NCBI RefSeq assembly: GCF_000341225.1
Contig: NZ_ANAC01000035.1
Location: forward strand, 1-32,943
Length of the DNA: 32,943 bases
Direction of reading: 5' to 3'
Source: Nocardiopsis alba DSM 43377
Lineage (GTDB): Bacteria; Actinomycetota; Actinomycetes; Streptosporangiales; Streptosporangiaceae
Position numbers and translations under genes: made by a program. This document shows, one piece after another, positions 24,116-32,918 of the stretch (its first letter is position 1; the number at the start of each line of letters is the position of its first letter). Under the pieces are notes generated by a model. That model saw only the letters and a program-made list of their open reading frames with translations. It made no database searches and was not told where the DNA came from.

Positions 24116-26650
24116 ATGGCGACACTCCTCTATCACCTGGGAAAGTTCTCCTACCGACACCGTTGGCCGGTCCTTCTGGCCTGGGTCGCGCTCGTTGCCC
24201 TTCTGGCCACGGCGGCGGTCACCTTCCGCGTGCCGGTGACCGACTCCTTCTCCATCCCCGGGACCGAGTCCCAGGAGACGGTGGACAAGCTCCAGGAGCG
24301 CTTCCCCGAACGCAGCGGCGGCCAGGCCACCGTGGTCCTGACCGCTCCCGACGACGAAAGCGTCACCTCACAGGCCTACGAGCAGGCGGTACGCGACACC
24401 GCTCGGGAGATCGAGGGCATCGACGGGGTGGAGTCGGTCACCGATCCCTTCGAGCTCTACGAAGAGGGCTACGACGAGGCCCTGCACAGCGATGAGCTGC
24501 GCTCCACCCTGGTGGAGTCGGGTATGGAGCAGGCCCGCGCGGACTACGACTCCGAGCTGTCGTCCGCGGAGGACGACGCGGTCGAACAGGCACGGGCCGT
24601 CGTCGAGACGCAGTACCCCGAAGGCGCCCCCGGCCGAGAGCAGGCCCTGGAACAGGCCGAGGAGCAGGCGCGCGAACAGGTCGCCGCCCAGGCGCCCGCC
24701 TTCGACGAGGACACGGTCCGCCCGCAGGTCGAAGAAGAGGTCGACCGCCGCATCGCCGACGACGACCTGCCCCAGGAGGCCGTCGAGGAGATCGACGACC
24801 GGGTCAAACAGGAGATCCCCCTGTTCTCCGAGGACGAGACCACGGCCCTGCTCGCCGTCCAGTTCACCGAGCCCGACGGCAGCGTCGCGCCGGAGACGGT
24901 GGACGCCCTGCTCGACAGCGGCACCGAGGCCGAACAGGCCGGCCTGACCGTGGACTTCAGCGGCCAGTCCATCTCCGTGGCCGAGGTCTCCGGCATCCAC
25001 GGCGGAGAGGGCGTGGGCCTGCTGATCGCCCTGGTCGTGTTGGCCCTCAACTTCGGCGCCGTGGTGGCGGCGGGCATCCCCATCCTGATGGCGCTGGCCG
25101 GTTCCGGCGCGGGTATGGCCCTGCTCTACGCGCTCTCTCAGGTCCTGAACCTGACCAGTACCGCCCCGCTGCTGGCGCTGATGCTCGGGCTGGCCGTGGG
25201 CATCGACTACAGCCTGTTCATCCTCGCCCGCCACCGTCACCAGATCCTGGAGGGCATGGACCCGGAGGAGTCCACCGGCCGGGCCATCGGCACGGCCGGA
25301 AGCGCCGTCGTCTTCGCCGGGGTCACGGTGGTGATCGCCCTGCTCGGCCTGGCCATCGTCCGGATCCCGTTCCTGACGGTCATGGGTATGGCCGCGGCCA
25401 TGACCGTGACCTTCTCGGTCCTGGTGGCCATCACGCTGCTGCCCGCCGTCCTGGGTCTGCTCGGCACGAAGGTGGGCTCCGGTCGTATCCCCGGTCTGGG
25501 CGCTCGCGCCGAACGGGCCCTGACCGCCGAGTCGACTCTGGGCTCACGTTGGGCCGCCGCCGTCACACGACGCCCGCTGATCACCACGCTCTCCGTGCTG
25601 ATCGTGCTGGGCTTGGCCCTGCTCCCGCTCCAGGACATGAGGCTGGGGCTGCCCACCGACAAGTCCAGCGCTCCCGAGAGCACCCAGCACCAGGCCTACG
25701 ACACCGTCACCGACAAGTTCGGCGAGGGCTACAACGCGTCACTGCTGGTCGTGGTGGAGTCCGACGACACCGGTGCCGCCGACCGGGTTCGGGAGGACCT
25801 GGAAGGGCTCGACGGCGTGACGGCCGTGCAGCCGCCCGTCCACAACGACGCCGAGGACACGGCCATGATCGTGGTGGTCCCCGATGAGGGCCCCTCCGCG
25901 GAGGCGACCGAGGGCCTGCTGCACGACATCCGTGACGCGCGCCAGGACTGGGAGTCCGACACCGACTCCACGATCACCGTCACCGGAGCCACCGCGACCA
26001 GCATCGACACCTCGGAGCGCATCGCCGAGGCCATGCCGCTCTTCCTCTCGGTCGTGGTGGGTCTGGCCCTGGTCCTGCTGATGCTGGTCTTCCGCTCCGT
26101 TCTCGTGCCGATCAAGGCCGCCCTCGGCTTCGTGCTGAGCATGGGCGCGGCCCTCGGCGCGACCGTCGCGGTGTTCCAGTGGGGCTACGGCAGTGATCTG
26201 CTGGGGGTCACACCGACCGACACCCTGCTGTCGTTCCTGCCCATCGTGCTCATCGGCACCCTGTTCGGTCTGGCCATGGACTACGAGGTCTTCCTGGTCA
26301 GCCGGATGCGCGAGGACTTCGTGCACGGGAGCGACGCGAGGCGGGCCGTCGTCACCGGCTTCCGGTCCAGCGCCCGCGTGGTGGTGTCCGCGGCCGTCAT
26401 CATGATCTCGGTGTTCGCGTCGTTCGTCTTCAGCGACAACACCACGATCCAGCCGGTGGCCTTCGCCCTGACGATCGGTGTCCTGGTGGACGCCTTCCTG
26501 GTCAGGATGACCCTCGTGCCGGCCGTGATGGCGCTCTTCGGCAAGGCCGCCTGGTGGCTTCCCCGGTGGATGGAGCGCGTGCTGCCCAACGTGGACATCG
26601 AAGGCGAGAACCTCCGAACCGAGGTGCCGGAGCACGGAAGCGGCCGTTAG
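24116..26650 (+). CDS. MMPL/RND-family transporter
   Basis: An 844-residue proton-driven exporter with the 1+5+1+5 arrangement of membrane spans. The paired proton-relay motifs are GIDYSLFILARHRHQ (from residue 362) and LAMDYEVFLVSRMRED (about 715-730), each with the Asp-Tyr pair. The family exports lipids, siderophores or drugs. The first outer loop is unusually long: residues about 115-237 are acidic and rich in Glu, Gln and Ala with heptad-like spacing, and probably form a coiled-coil arm. Relatives without it are about 720 residues. Regulation by the divergent TetR is likely. Two hairpins follow the stop. Confidence 0.92.
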   Translation: MATLLYHLGKFSYRHRWPVLLAWVALVALLATAAVTFRVPVTDSFSIPGTESQETVDKLQERFPERSGGQATVVLTAPDDESVTSQAYEQAVRDTAREIEGIDGVESVTDPFELYEEGYDEALHSDELRSTLVESGMEQARADYDSELSSAEDDAVEQARAVVETQYPEGAPGREQALEQAEEQAREQVAAQAPAFDEDTVRPQVEEEVDRRIADDDLPQEAVEEIDDRVKQEIPLFSEDETTALLAVQFTEPDGSVAPETVDALLDSGTEAEQAGLTVDFSGQSISVAEVSGIHGGEGVGLLIALVVLALNFGAVVAAGIPILMALAGSGAGMALLYALSQVLNLTSTAPLLALMLGLAVGIDYSLFILARHRHQILEGMDPEESTGRAIGTAGSAVVFAGVTVVIALLGLAIVRIPFLTVMGMAAAMTVTFSVLVAITLLPAVLGLLGTKVGSGRIPGLGARAERALTAESTLGSRWAAAVTRRPLITTLSVLIVLGLALLPLQDMRLGLPTDKSSAPESTQHQAYDTVTDKFGEGYNASLLVVVESDDTGAADRVREDLEGLDGVTAVQPPVHNDAEDTAMIVVVPDEGPSAEATEGLLHDIRDARQDWESDTDSTITVTGATATSIDTSERIAEAMPLFLSVVVGLALVLLMLVFRSVLVPIKAALGFVLSMGAALGATVAVFQWGYGSDLLGVTPTDTLLSFLPIVLIGTLFGLAMDYEVFLVSRMREDFVHGSDARRAVVTGFRSSARVVVSAAVIMISVFASFVFSDNTTIQPVAFALTIGVLVDAFLVRMTLVPAVMALFGKAAWWLPRWMERVLPNVDIEGENLRTEVPEHGSGR

Positions 26651-26661
26651 CCCCGCTGCCT

Positions 26662-26688
26662 GTGGCGCCTCATGTGAGGCAGCGCCAC
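26662..26688. terminator. Hairpin 1 after the MmpL gene
   Basis: GTGGCGC at 26662-26668 pairs with GCGCCAC at 26682-26688, 12 bases after the stop. Confidence 0.5.
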
Positions 26689-26709
26689 GGAGTAAGAGAC
26701 AGGCCCGTG

Positions 26710-26735
26710 CCGGTCACCGTACCGATGGTGACCGG
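26710..26735. terminator. Hairpin 2 between convergent genes
   Basis: CCGGTCACC at 26710-26718 and GGTGACCGG at 26727-26735 form a perfect 9-base stem with an 8-base loop in the gap between the MmpL and MFS gene ends. Confidence 0.65.
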
Positions 26736-26789
26736 CGCGGCCCTATGTGCAACCGACCATCGAGCACTTGGGATCCGCCAGAGCAGCGG

Positions 26790-27989
26790 CTACCTGTGGC
26801 GGACGGATCGACTGACCAAGGGGAGGAGTGCGGCCACTGCGAAGAGAACCCCGCCCACGGCCGCGGCGGTCTGGTAGCCGACCATGGCACCGACGATGAC
26901 CGCCGTCATTTGAGCCAGCGGGATCCCGATATACGCGCCCAGATCGTCGTAGGCCGCCACACGAGAGAGCATCGCGTTGGGCACGTGGGTCTGTAGCGCC
27001 GTGTCCCACACGATTCCGCAGTAGGCGGCGGCCAGTCCCCCGACGAAGGCTGCACCGGCCAGAAGCGGCAGCTCCTGCGTGATTCCGAGCGCGAACAGCG
27101 GAAGGCCCGCCAGGCTCATGACGGCCAGCGCCGAGGCGACCCTTCGCCGACCGGCGAAGCGGACGAGGTACACACTCGCCACGACCAGGCCGACGGCTTT
27201 GGCGCCGAGGACGATCCCCCACCCTGAAGCTCCGATCGAATCGGAGGCGAGGATGGGGCCGAGTATCTGCCAGATGCCGGTCTGTAGAACGTTCATCAGC
27301 AGGAACGCGGTCGTGACCGTCCAGATCCACGTGGTGCTCGAAAAGTACGACCAGCCCTCCTTCAGGTCCCGCAGGAGGGAGGAGCGCTCTTCGGCGGGTC
27401 TCGGTGGGCCGAGGTCGAGCCGCCCCATCATCCACGCGGCGAACAGGAAGGCCGCGCCGTCGATCGCCAGGGCCAGACTGCCGCTGGAAGCAGCGACCAG
27501 GAGCCCCGCCACCACGGGCCCTCCGATCTGCGCGCCGTTCCGGGCGGTCTTCAGCAGCGAGTTGGCCCGCGTCAGTCGGTCCGCAGGCACGATCTCGGGC
27601 AGCACCCCGCGAAGCGCGGGGGTCGTGAAGGCGCCGGCGACGCCGTTGAGCACGGCCACGGGCACGATCGCGTAGACCGGAGCGGGACCGAACAGCAGGG
27701 CGGCCGTGCACAACTGGGTCAGGCCGGTCGTGGCGTTGGACCACCGCAGAACCCGGCCTCGGTCGAACCGGTCGGCCACGGCCCCTCCGACCAGGGTCAA
27801 GAGGATCAGCGGGACCATCTGTGCCGCCAGGACGTATCCCAGAGCCTGCTGTCCGCCGTCTTTCTGTAGTACGCCGAAGGCCAGCGCCACCGGCGTCATC
27901 GATCGTCCCGCCAGTGATACGAGGGAGCCGAGGAAGAAGGTTCGAAAGCGGCGATTGTGGAGAAGCCACTCGCCGTTCATCGGCATCAC
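26790..27989 (-). CDS. MFS exporter, EntS/MFS_3-like
   Basis: A 399-residue permease with about twelve hydrophobic segments. The loop-2 motif appears as GGAVADRFDRGRVLR (about residues 68-82), and PALRGVLPEIVPADRLTRANSL near 125 is typical of the EntS group that exports siderophores or macrolides. The start is the GTG at 27989, six bases after GAGGTGG; the adjacent ATG at 27986 is the alternative. It lies 128 bases downstream of the NB-ARC/TPR gene on the same strand and could be read with it, but the link may be accidental. Confidence 0.87.
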   Translation of the reverse strand: MMPMNGEWLLHNRRFRTFFLGSLVSLAGRSMTPVALAFGVLQKDGGQQALGYVLAAQMVPLILLTLVGGAVADRFDRGRVLRWSNATTGLTQLCTAALLFGPAPVYAIVPVAVLNGVAGAFTTPALRGVLPEIVPADRLTRANSLLKTARNGAQIGGPVVAGLLVAASSGSLALAIDGAAFLFAAWMMGRLDLGPPRPAEERSSLLRDLKEGWSYFSSTTWIWTVTTAFLLMNVLQTGIWQILGPILASDSIGASGWGIVLGAKAVGLVVASVYLVRFAGRRRVASALAVMSLAGLPLFALGITQELPLLAGAAFVGGLAAAYCGIVWDTALQTHVPNAMLSRVAAYDDLGAYIGIPLAQMTAVIVGAMVGYQTAAAVGGVLFAVAALLPLVSRSVRHR

Positions 27990-28117
27990 GTTGTTCCACC
28001 TCGGAGAGGAGAAGTCTTTTCACTGGATGCCGGTTCTCGCGAAGGCCGTCCCAAGACCCGGCGGTAGCCGAGGTGGAAACAGGTGGCGGAGTCGGATCTG
28101 GGGACAGTAACCTCCCG

Positions 28118-30547
28118 TCAGGTCGGCTCATCCGTGCCGGGCTCTTGCTGGATCCGCGCAAGCAATTCTCGGAATATATCTACCCAGCCCTCGCTCCCAG
28201 AAGCCTCGAACAGATCAACCACCCGCCTCACATTATTAACCGGCTGACCGTCGCCACTAATTGCTAGTTGGATATTCTTCCACGCCATTTTCTGATGACT
28301 GGCATCACCGATCTTCCCATATAGGCCAAGCGCTCGAGCATAAGCCTTGATCGCTTCAGGAAATCGGCGCATCTCATGCAAGGATGCACCAATATTATTC
28401 CACGTGCCCGCTTCTTTCTGAACATCACCCACAGAGTGGAATACCTTACATGCGAGCACATAGGCGTCGATCGCTTTCGTAAACTGACACACCCTTTGGT
28501 GAACTGCACCTATGTTGTTCAACGCCCCCGCTTGGCCGTGAGCATCACCGATCTGCTGATATAGGTCGCGTGCGCGAGCGTGAGCTTTAACCGCTTCCTC
28601 GAATCGATACAACCGCTGCAGGGCTCCGCCGAGGTTGTTCCATGTCTGCGCTTCTCCGTGAGTATCACCCAGTTGTTGGTAACAATCACGTGCGTAGGCG
28701 TGAGCCTCGACTGCCTCCTCGAACCGGTTTACCGCTTGCAGGGAGGCGCCAAGGTTGTTCCACGCCGTAGCTCCTTTCTGGACGTCACCCGCTTGCTGGT
28801 GAAAGTCACGTGCGCGAATGTGGGCCTCAACCGCCTCCTCGAACCTGCTCACCTGACGCAGCACGTTGCCGAGGTTGTTCCACACCATCGCTTCTTTACG
28901 GGCGTCCCCCGTAGCGTGGAAAGCTTTGCGGGCGCGGGTGTAGGCATCGATTGCCTCATTGAACTGCCAGGTCTCTCGCAGCGCCAATCCAAGGTTGTTC
29001 CACGCTGACGCTTCCTTGGCCTGGTCACCGAGGGCTAAGGCGGTAATTTGGGCAGAGCGTGAAACCTTTTCCCAGTCTTCGAAGTGTCGCCCTCGGTCCA
29101 TGTACCGACTCAGGTACAAGGGCAAAGCGATGGCAGCTTCGGTGTGTTCGAAATCGGGAGCAGCCAAGACCGCGGCCACCAGGACGGCGCGCTCGCTATC
29201 CAACCATTCAAGCGCCGCACTCCGGTCGGGGAAAAAGTCAAAAGTCGGTTCCCCCGGCAGGGCCCACAGGTGGCTGTCCGCAGCAGCGGTGACGGCAGTG
29301 TAGTAATCCAGAAGCCGCCCCAGTGCCCGGTCTCGTTCGGCGGGCGGGTCGGGGTGGTGGCGGGCGTAGTCCGCGAGCAGGTCGTGGACCCCCCATCGCC
29401 CGGGGGCCGGCTGGGTGAGCAGGTGCGCGGCAGCCAGCTCCTCCAGTACCTCTTCGACCTCCTCGAAGGGCAGGTCGGTCAAGACAGCGGCCGAGGCCGT
29501 GCTCAGGGTAGGGCCCGGGGTGGAGGCCACGAGCAGGAACACCTCGGCCTCGCCCCGGTCCAGGTGCTCCAGGGAGGTGTCGAAGATCGCCCGTAGCGCC
29601 CGCTCCTTCCCGACCCTACGATCGGGGTCGGCGAGCTTGTCGACTCGCGACGCGGCCTTCTCCAGCCGGTCCGCCATCCGGTCCGGGGTCAGGCGGGGGT
29701 TGCGCTTGAGGTAGGCGGCGGCGATCTCCAACGCCAATGGCAGGCGTCCGCACAGCTCGGTCAGGCGGCCCAGCCCCGCCTCGTCCTCGGCGCGCGGGTC
29801 TTCGGGGGTGTGCGAGGTCAGCTCGGCGGCCAACAGCGTGAGGGCCCCGTCGAGATCGAGGACGTCCAGGTCCACGTGACGGGCCCCGGCCAGGGAGTGC
29901 AGGCCCCCGCGGCTGGTCGCCACCAGCTTGTGTCCGCCCGGCCCGGGCAGGAGGGGCCTCACTTGAGCGGCGGTATTGGCGTTGTCCGCCACCACCAGAA
30001 CCGGACGCCCCTGGTCATCGGCCCTCGCGAGAGCGGCCAGCGCGGAACGGTAGAAGGAGGACCGCTCCGTCTCCCCCACGGGAATGTCCTCCGGGTCCAC
30101 CCCCATCTGGCGCAACAGCACATCCAAGGCCGCGTGCGCGGACAGGGGTTCGGACCCCGGGGTGTAACCGCGTAGATCCACGAACAGCTCGGCGCAGAAC
30201 CACCCCTTGTGGTGGGCGATCGCTCCGGCGGCCAGGGCCAGGGCGGTCTTACCGACCCCGCCCATCCCCGCCAGAGCCGAGACCACCACGCCCGAGGAGG
30301 CGTTCTCCCCCTGGGGAAGATCGGTGCGCGTGCCGTCTTCGGAGGCCGGGGCCAGTTCACCGAGCAGCGCTTCCAGGTCCGCAATACGCCCCACCAGCCT
30401 GGTCGGGGGCGGGGGCAGGGAGAACAGGGCGGTTGGCAGTGGTCGGGGCAGGTTCACCACCTGCCCGATGACGTCGCCACCGGCGACGATCCACCGCATG
30501 TCGATATGGGTCGTGGGCACCTGGGAGAAGGTGTCCTCGCCGCTCAC
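28118..30547 (-). CDS. NLR-like STAND ATPase: N-terminal motif, NB-ARC, seven 40-residue TPR-like repeats
   Basis: An 809-residue protein. Residues 13-29 hold a short motif IDMRWIVAGGDVIGQ also found twice in the adjacent membrane protein. The NB-ARC domain has Walker A GMGGVGKT (94-101), a Walker B-like VLVVADN (183-189), the sensor TSR (211-213), CGRLPLAL (266-273) and an HD in GVHDLL (386-391) in the place of the MHD motif. From about residue 500 a solenoid follows in which WNNLG or a variant recurs at 516, 556, 596, 636, 676, 716 and 756, exactly 40 residues apart. Such proteins sense a trigger with the repeats and oligomerise on ATP. The GTG start overlaps the stop of the upstream gene. 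Codon GC is visibly lower in the repeat part (about 28130-29150). Confidence 0.93.
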   Translation of the reverse strand: MSGEDTFSQVPTTHIDMRWIVAGGDVIGQVVNLPRPLPTALFSLPPPPTRLVGRIADLEALLGELAPASEDGTRTDLPQGENASSGVVVSALAGMGGVGKTALALAAGAIAHHKGWFCAELFVDLRGYTPGSEPLSAHAALDVLLRQMGVDPEDIPVGETERSSFYRSALAALARADDQGRPVLVVADNANTAAQVRPLLPGPGGHKLVATSRGGLHSLAGARHVDLDVLDLDGALTLLAAELTSHTPEDPRAEDEAGLGRLTELCGRLPLALEIAAAYLKRNPRLTPDRMADRLEKAASRVDKLADPDRRVGKERALRAIFDTSLEHLDRGEAEVFLLVASTPGPTLSTASAAVLTDLPFEEVEEVLEELAAAHLLTQPAPGRWGVHDLLADYARHHPDPPAERDRALGRLLDYYTAVTAAADSHLWALPGEPTFDFFPDRSAALEWLDSERAVLVAAVLAAPDFEHTEAAIALPLYLSRYMDRGRHFEDWEKVSRSAQITALALGDQAKEASAWNNLGLALRETWQFNEAIDAYTRARKAFHATGDARKEAMVWNNLGNVLRQVSRFEEAVEAHIRARDFHQQAGDVQKGATAWNNLGASLQAVNRFEEAVEAHAYARDCYQQLGDTHGEAQTWNNLGGALQRLYRFEEAVKAHARARDLYQQIGDAHGQAGALNNIGAVHQRVCQFTKAIDAYVLACKVFHSVGDVQKEAGTWNNIGASLHEMRRFPEAIKAYARALGLYGKIGDASHQKMAWKNIQLAISGDGQPVNNVRRVVDLFEASGSEGWVDIFRELLARIQQEPGTDEPT

Positions 30548-30936
30548 CGGGGCGGCCTGCGGCGCGCCTGTGTGGTCTTCTTGCCGACCACGTCCTTACC
30601 GGCCCGGATACCGCGCATGCGGATCCGGTCTCCGGAGGACGCCGTCTCAGGGCCGGCCTTACCCGTGACCGACCCCTGTGCCCGCACCCGATCCATCTCG
30701 ATCGAGTCACCTTCGGCGTCTTCGCCACCGTCGTGCGAGGGTGCGTCCGAGCGCGACGTCCACACGGTCATGACCAGAGCCGCCGCGGCCACCGCGAGAG
30801 ACGCGATACCCGCGACCTGGTTGAGCTCGTTCAACCCCCAGTCCAGGTCGGGGAAGAGCCGGGGGATCGCCCAGAACCCGGCGAGCACCAGCGCGACCGT
30901 ACCCAAGGCCGACGCCCAGATCTTCTTACGTCCCAT
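30544..30936 (-). CDS. Small membrane protein with two copies of the NLR N-terminal motif (candidate effector or anchor)
   Basis: A 130-residue protein I cannot assign to a named family. Residues 6-27 and 41-60 are hydrophobic and probably cross the membrane, joined by a short loop with PDLDWGLNELNQ. The tail is hydrophilic and contains two matching segments: GDSIEMDRVRAQGSVTGK (76-93) and GDRIRMRGIRAGKDVVGK (102-119), with 9 identities in 18 positions. The second also matches residues 13-29 of the NB-ARC protein encoded next. The end is basic (QARRRPPR). The stop overlaps the GTG of the STAND gene, so the pair is translationally coupled. A membrane-acting effector or an anchor for the STAND protein is inferred from layout alone. 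Confidence 0.75.
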   Translation of the reverse strand: MGRKKIWASALGTVALVLAGFWAIPRLFPDLDWGLNELNQVAGIASLAVAAAALVMTVWTSRSDAPSHDGGEDAEGDSIEMDRVRAQGSVTGKAGPETASSGDRIRMRGIRAGKDVVGKKTTQARRRPPR

Positions 30937-31096
30937 GGGGGCGATTGTCCCCTAATGGCCGGTGTTGTGGGTCGGTTCGGCCGAAAACGGTCACTCCGGC
31001 CGGTGATCATTCCCGGTCCGCTCGAACAGGCCCAGTGCCCGCCCCTCGGTGTCACGTTCCCGACGCGCCCGCGCCACGGTTCCGCCGCCTCTGTTC

Positions 31097-31780
31097 TCAG
31101 CCGAGCAGGGTACCGAGTCCCTTCGCGGCGAAGACACCGCCGAAGACGAACAGCACGGTCATGGTGACGGTGTCGTTGTTGGCGATCAGCCACGTGTGCG
31201 CCTTCTCCAGGGTACGCGTGCCTCGCTCCCCCGACACCGTGACGGCGAGGAGCGGCACGAGCAGGCCCAGGCTGCCCAGCACCGCGAAGAACAGGGCGGC
31301 CACGGCGCTCCCGCCCGGTTGGAGTCCGAAGGCGGCGATGGCCGCGCCGCCACCCAGGATCATCGCCAGGCTCTTGGGGTTGGCCCCGGCCAGCAGCAGC
31401 GCCAGTCCCACGACCTTGCCGGTGTTCATGGAGTCGATGGCGGTCAGCCAGGCGGGAGGCTCGGGTGACCCGCCCTCTGGGCGTCCGAGGCGTTCACGCA
31501 AGCTCTTGACCGCCAACAGCAGCAACAGCAGGCCCAGCAGCAGCTGTACCCAGCCCACCCAGGTCGGGGACTCCCCGGAGCCGGTGGTGTCGCCAGCCCC
31601 CGCTATGAGCGCCACCACGAGGGAGAGCACGAGGATCACGACCGCCCAGGCGAGGACGAACACCAGGGCCTTGCCCCGGCCGCCCTTGGCCATGAGCAGC
31701 AGGATGACGGCCACGATCGGCAGCGGCGCGGCGATGAGTCCCAATGCGAACGGTAGGACCTGCGCGAGTGCGTTGAGCAT
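31097..31780 (-). CDS. GAP-family (Sap-like) membrane protein
   Basis: A 227-residue protein with six hydrophobic spans, resembling the actinobacterial GAP/Sap family, whose best-known member in mycobacteria is linked to glycopeptidolipid or sulfolipid export. It opens LPFALGLIAAPLPIVAVILL with the characteristic prolines. A middle segment with GLALLLAGANPKSLAMILGGG resembles the LysE-like superfamily. The ATG at 31780 follows GGAGAAGAACC, which decides the start over a far longer frame. It stands alone, with about 160 bases to the next gene downstream. Confidence 0.85.
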   Translation of the reverse strand: MLNALAQVLPFALGLIAAPLPIVAVILLLMAKGGRGKALVFVLAWAVVILVLSLVVALIAGAGDTTGSGESPTWVGWVQLLLGLLLLLLAVKSLRERLGRPEGGSPEPPAWLTAIDSMNTGKVVGLALLLAGANPKSLAMILGGGAAIAAFGLQPGGSAVAALFFAVLGSLGLLVPLLAVTVSGERGTRTLEKAHTWLIANNDTVTMTVLFVFGGVFAAKGLGTLLG

Positions 31781-32224
31781 GGTTCTTCTCCGGGATCGTT
31801 CGTCGAACGCGACCTTCTTCGATGTCCGCACTCCGAGACACACGGGCACGAGCGCGTCGGAGCGAACACGGATCCCGCGCCGAGGTCGGGCGCGGCTCCG
31901 GGGCGTTGCCGGGAGGGGCAATGGGGGGGGGGAGAAGGGAGCCGTGCGGGAGCGGGCTACCGGGAAGAGCTCCGCGACCGCCGTGTTCCGCACGGTTTCC
32001 GACCGGCGGCGGAACGACCGTGCGGAGGGCGGGGAGGAGAGGTTCGCGCCGGGCGTGCCGGTCGGGATACCCGTGACCATCCCTGCCATGAGGCCTCCCG
32101 CCTTCCGGCGGTCCGCGCGGAGCCGGTCGTGCGGCCTCGGAGCCCCACCACGTGAAGTCACTGAAGGTCTTCCCCGGTGAGGGAACCCCCGGATCCCGAT
32201 CCGGTACGGAACACCCTAAGAAAA
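31781..32224. other. Region without a supported gene
   Basis: About 440 bases upstream of the GAP-family gene. A run of nine or more G lies at about 31924. Both strands show only Arg-rich chance frames. Confidence 0.4.
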
Positions 32225-32238
32225 CCCCGAGGTCGGGG
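32225..32238 (-). terminator. Rho-independent-type terminator read leftward
   Basis: CCCCGA and TCGGGG form a stem over GG, with AAAA directly on the left, so a minus-strand transcript would end in a GC hairpin followed by TTTT. It implies transcription arriving from the right end of the window. Confidence 0.65.
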
Positions 32239-32413
32239 CCGGCCGTTACGAAGCGACGCGGACGTGAGGAGCGATGAGCCCGACAGAGCGGACAGCGGGG
32301 ACGGCAAGGACGTTCTGAGCGACCGCCCTTCGATGGGCACGACCGTGCCGGGACAGCAGCGGCAGTGCCATCGGCCTCCCCGAGCTACGGCCGACGTGTG
32401 TCCTCACCGTGTG

Positions 32414-32452
32414 CCGGGGTGGCTCCGCCCTGCCCTGGTGGAGCCACCCCGG
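32414..32452. terminator. Strong hairpin
   Basis: CCGGGGTGGCTCC at 32414-32426 pairs perfectly with its complement at 32440-32452 around a 13-base loop. It is probably also a terminator; the surrounding 32239-32682 has no gene I can support. Confidence 0.5.
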
Positions 32453-32682
32453 TGCAACGCCGGATACGGGGCCGGGGCCTCATCGCCGGCGCCTGCCACC
32501 CAGACCCGCAACACGGCCGAGGGACGACCTCTGGTTCTGGATGGGCGACCGGTGGGGCCAGGTCTGCGCGGACCGCCGCACTCGACATCCCGGGGAGGCC
32601 CAGAACCCACCGCGCTTCGGTCAGGCTCCACCGGTCGTTCTCGAACCCTCCCCCGCCGGAGGGGCCTCACGAACACTCACTC

Positions 32683-32918
32683 TTACGAGATATAAGCGAA
32701 CGCGGGAGTGAATCCGAATTCAGGGCGGTGATTGTTTTCGATATTCCACATCAGCATATCCAACCTGCACCCCTCGTAGGCGTACGCGAATCCGTAGCCA
32801 TTGAACGGACCCTTGATATCAGCGAAAACAACATCATACACTCTCTGAAGCACCACCTCTGGACCCATTACGTGGAACTTTACTCCACTGAGGTTTTCTC
32901 AACGAAGATCATTTCCAT
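32683..32918 (-). pseudogene. Small unknown gene, probably with a one-base frameshift
   Basis: An uninterrupted frame from an ATG at 32868 gives 61 residues, including DVVFADIKGPFNGYGFAYAY, then LDMLMWNIENNHRPEFG and FTPAFAYIS. An ATG at 32918 in another frame gives MEMIFVEKTSVE and then a stop at 32880-32882. Adding one base in the TAAAG there joins them as TSVE-Y-KFHVMGPEVV, a natural-looking single protein of about 78 residues. I do not recognise it; its size and aromatic-acidic character recall immunity proteins. Base composition is much richer in A and T than the neighbours, which suggests transfer. Confidence 0.45.

Noticed and set aside
32404..32676. 90-codon minus-strand frame
   Set aside because: It runs through a strong hairpin, is Arg/Gly/Pro-rich and has no ribosome site.
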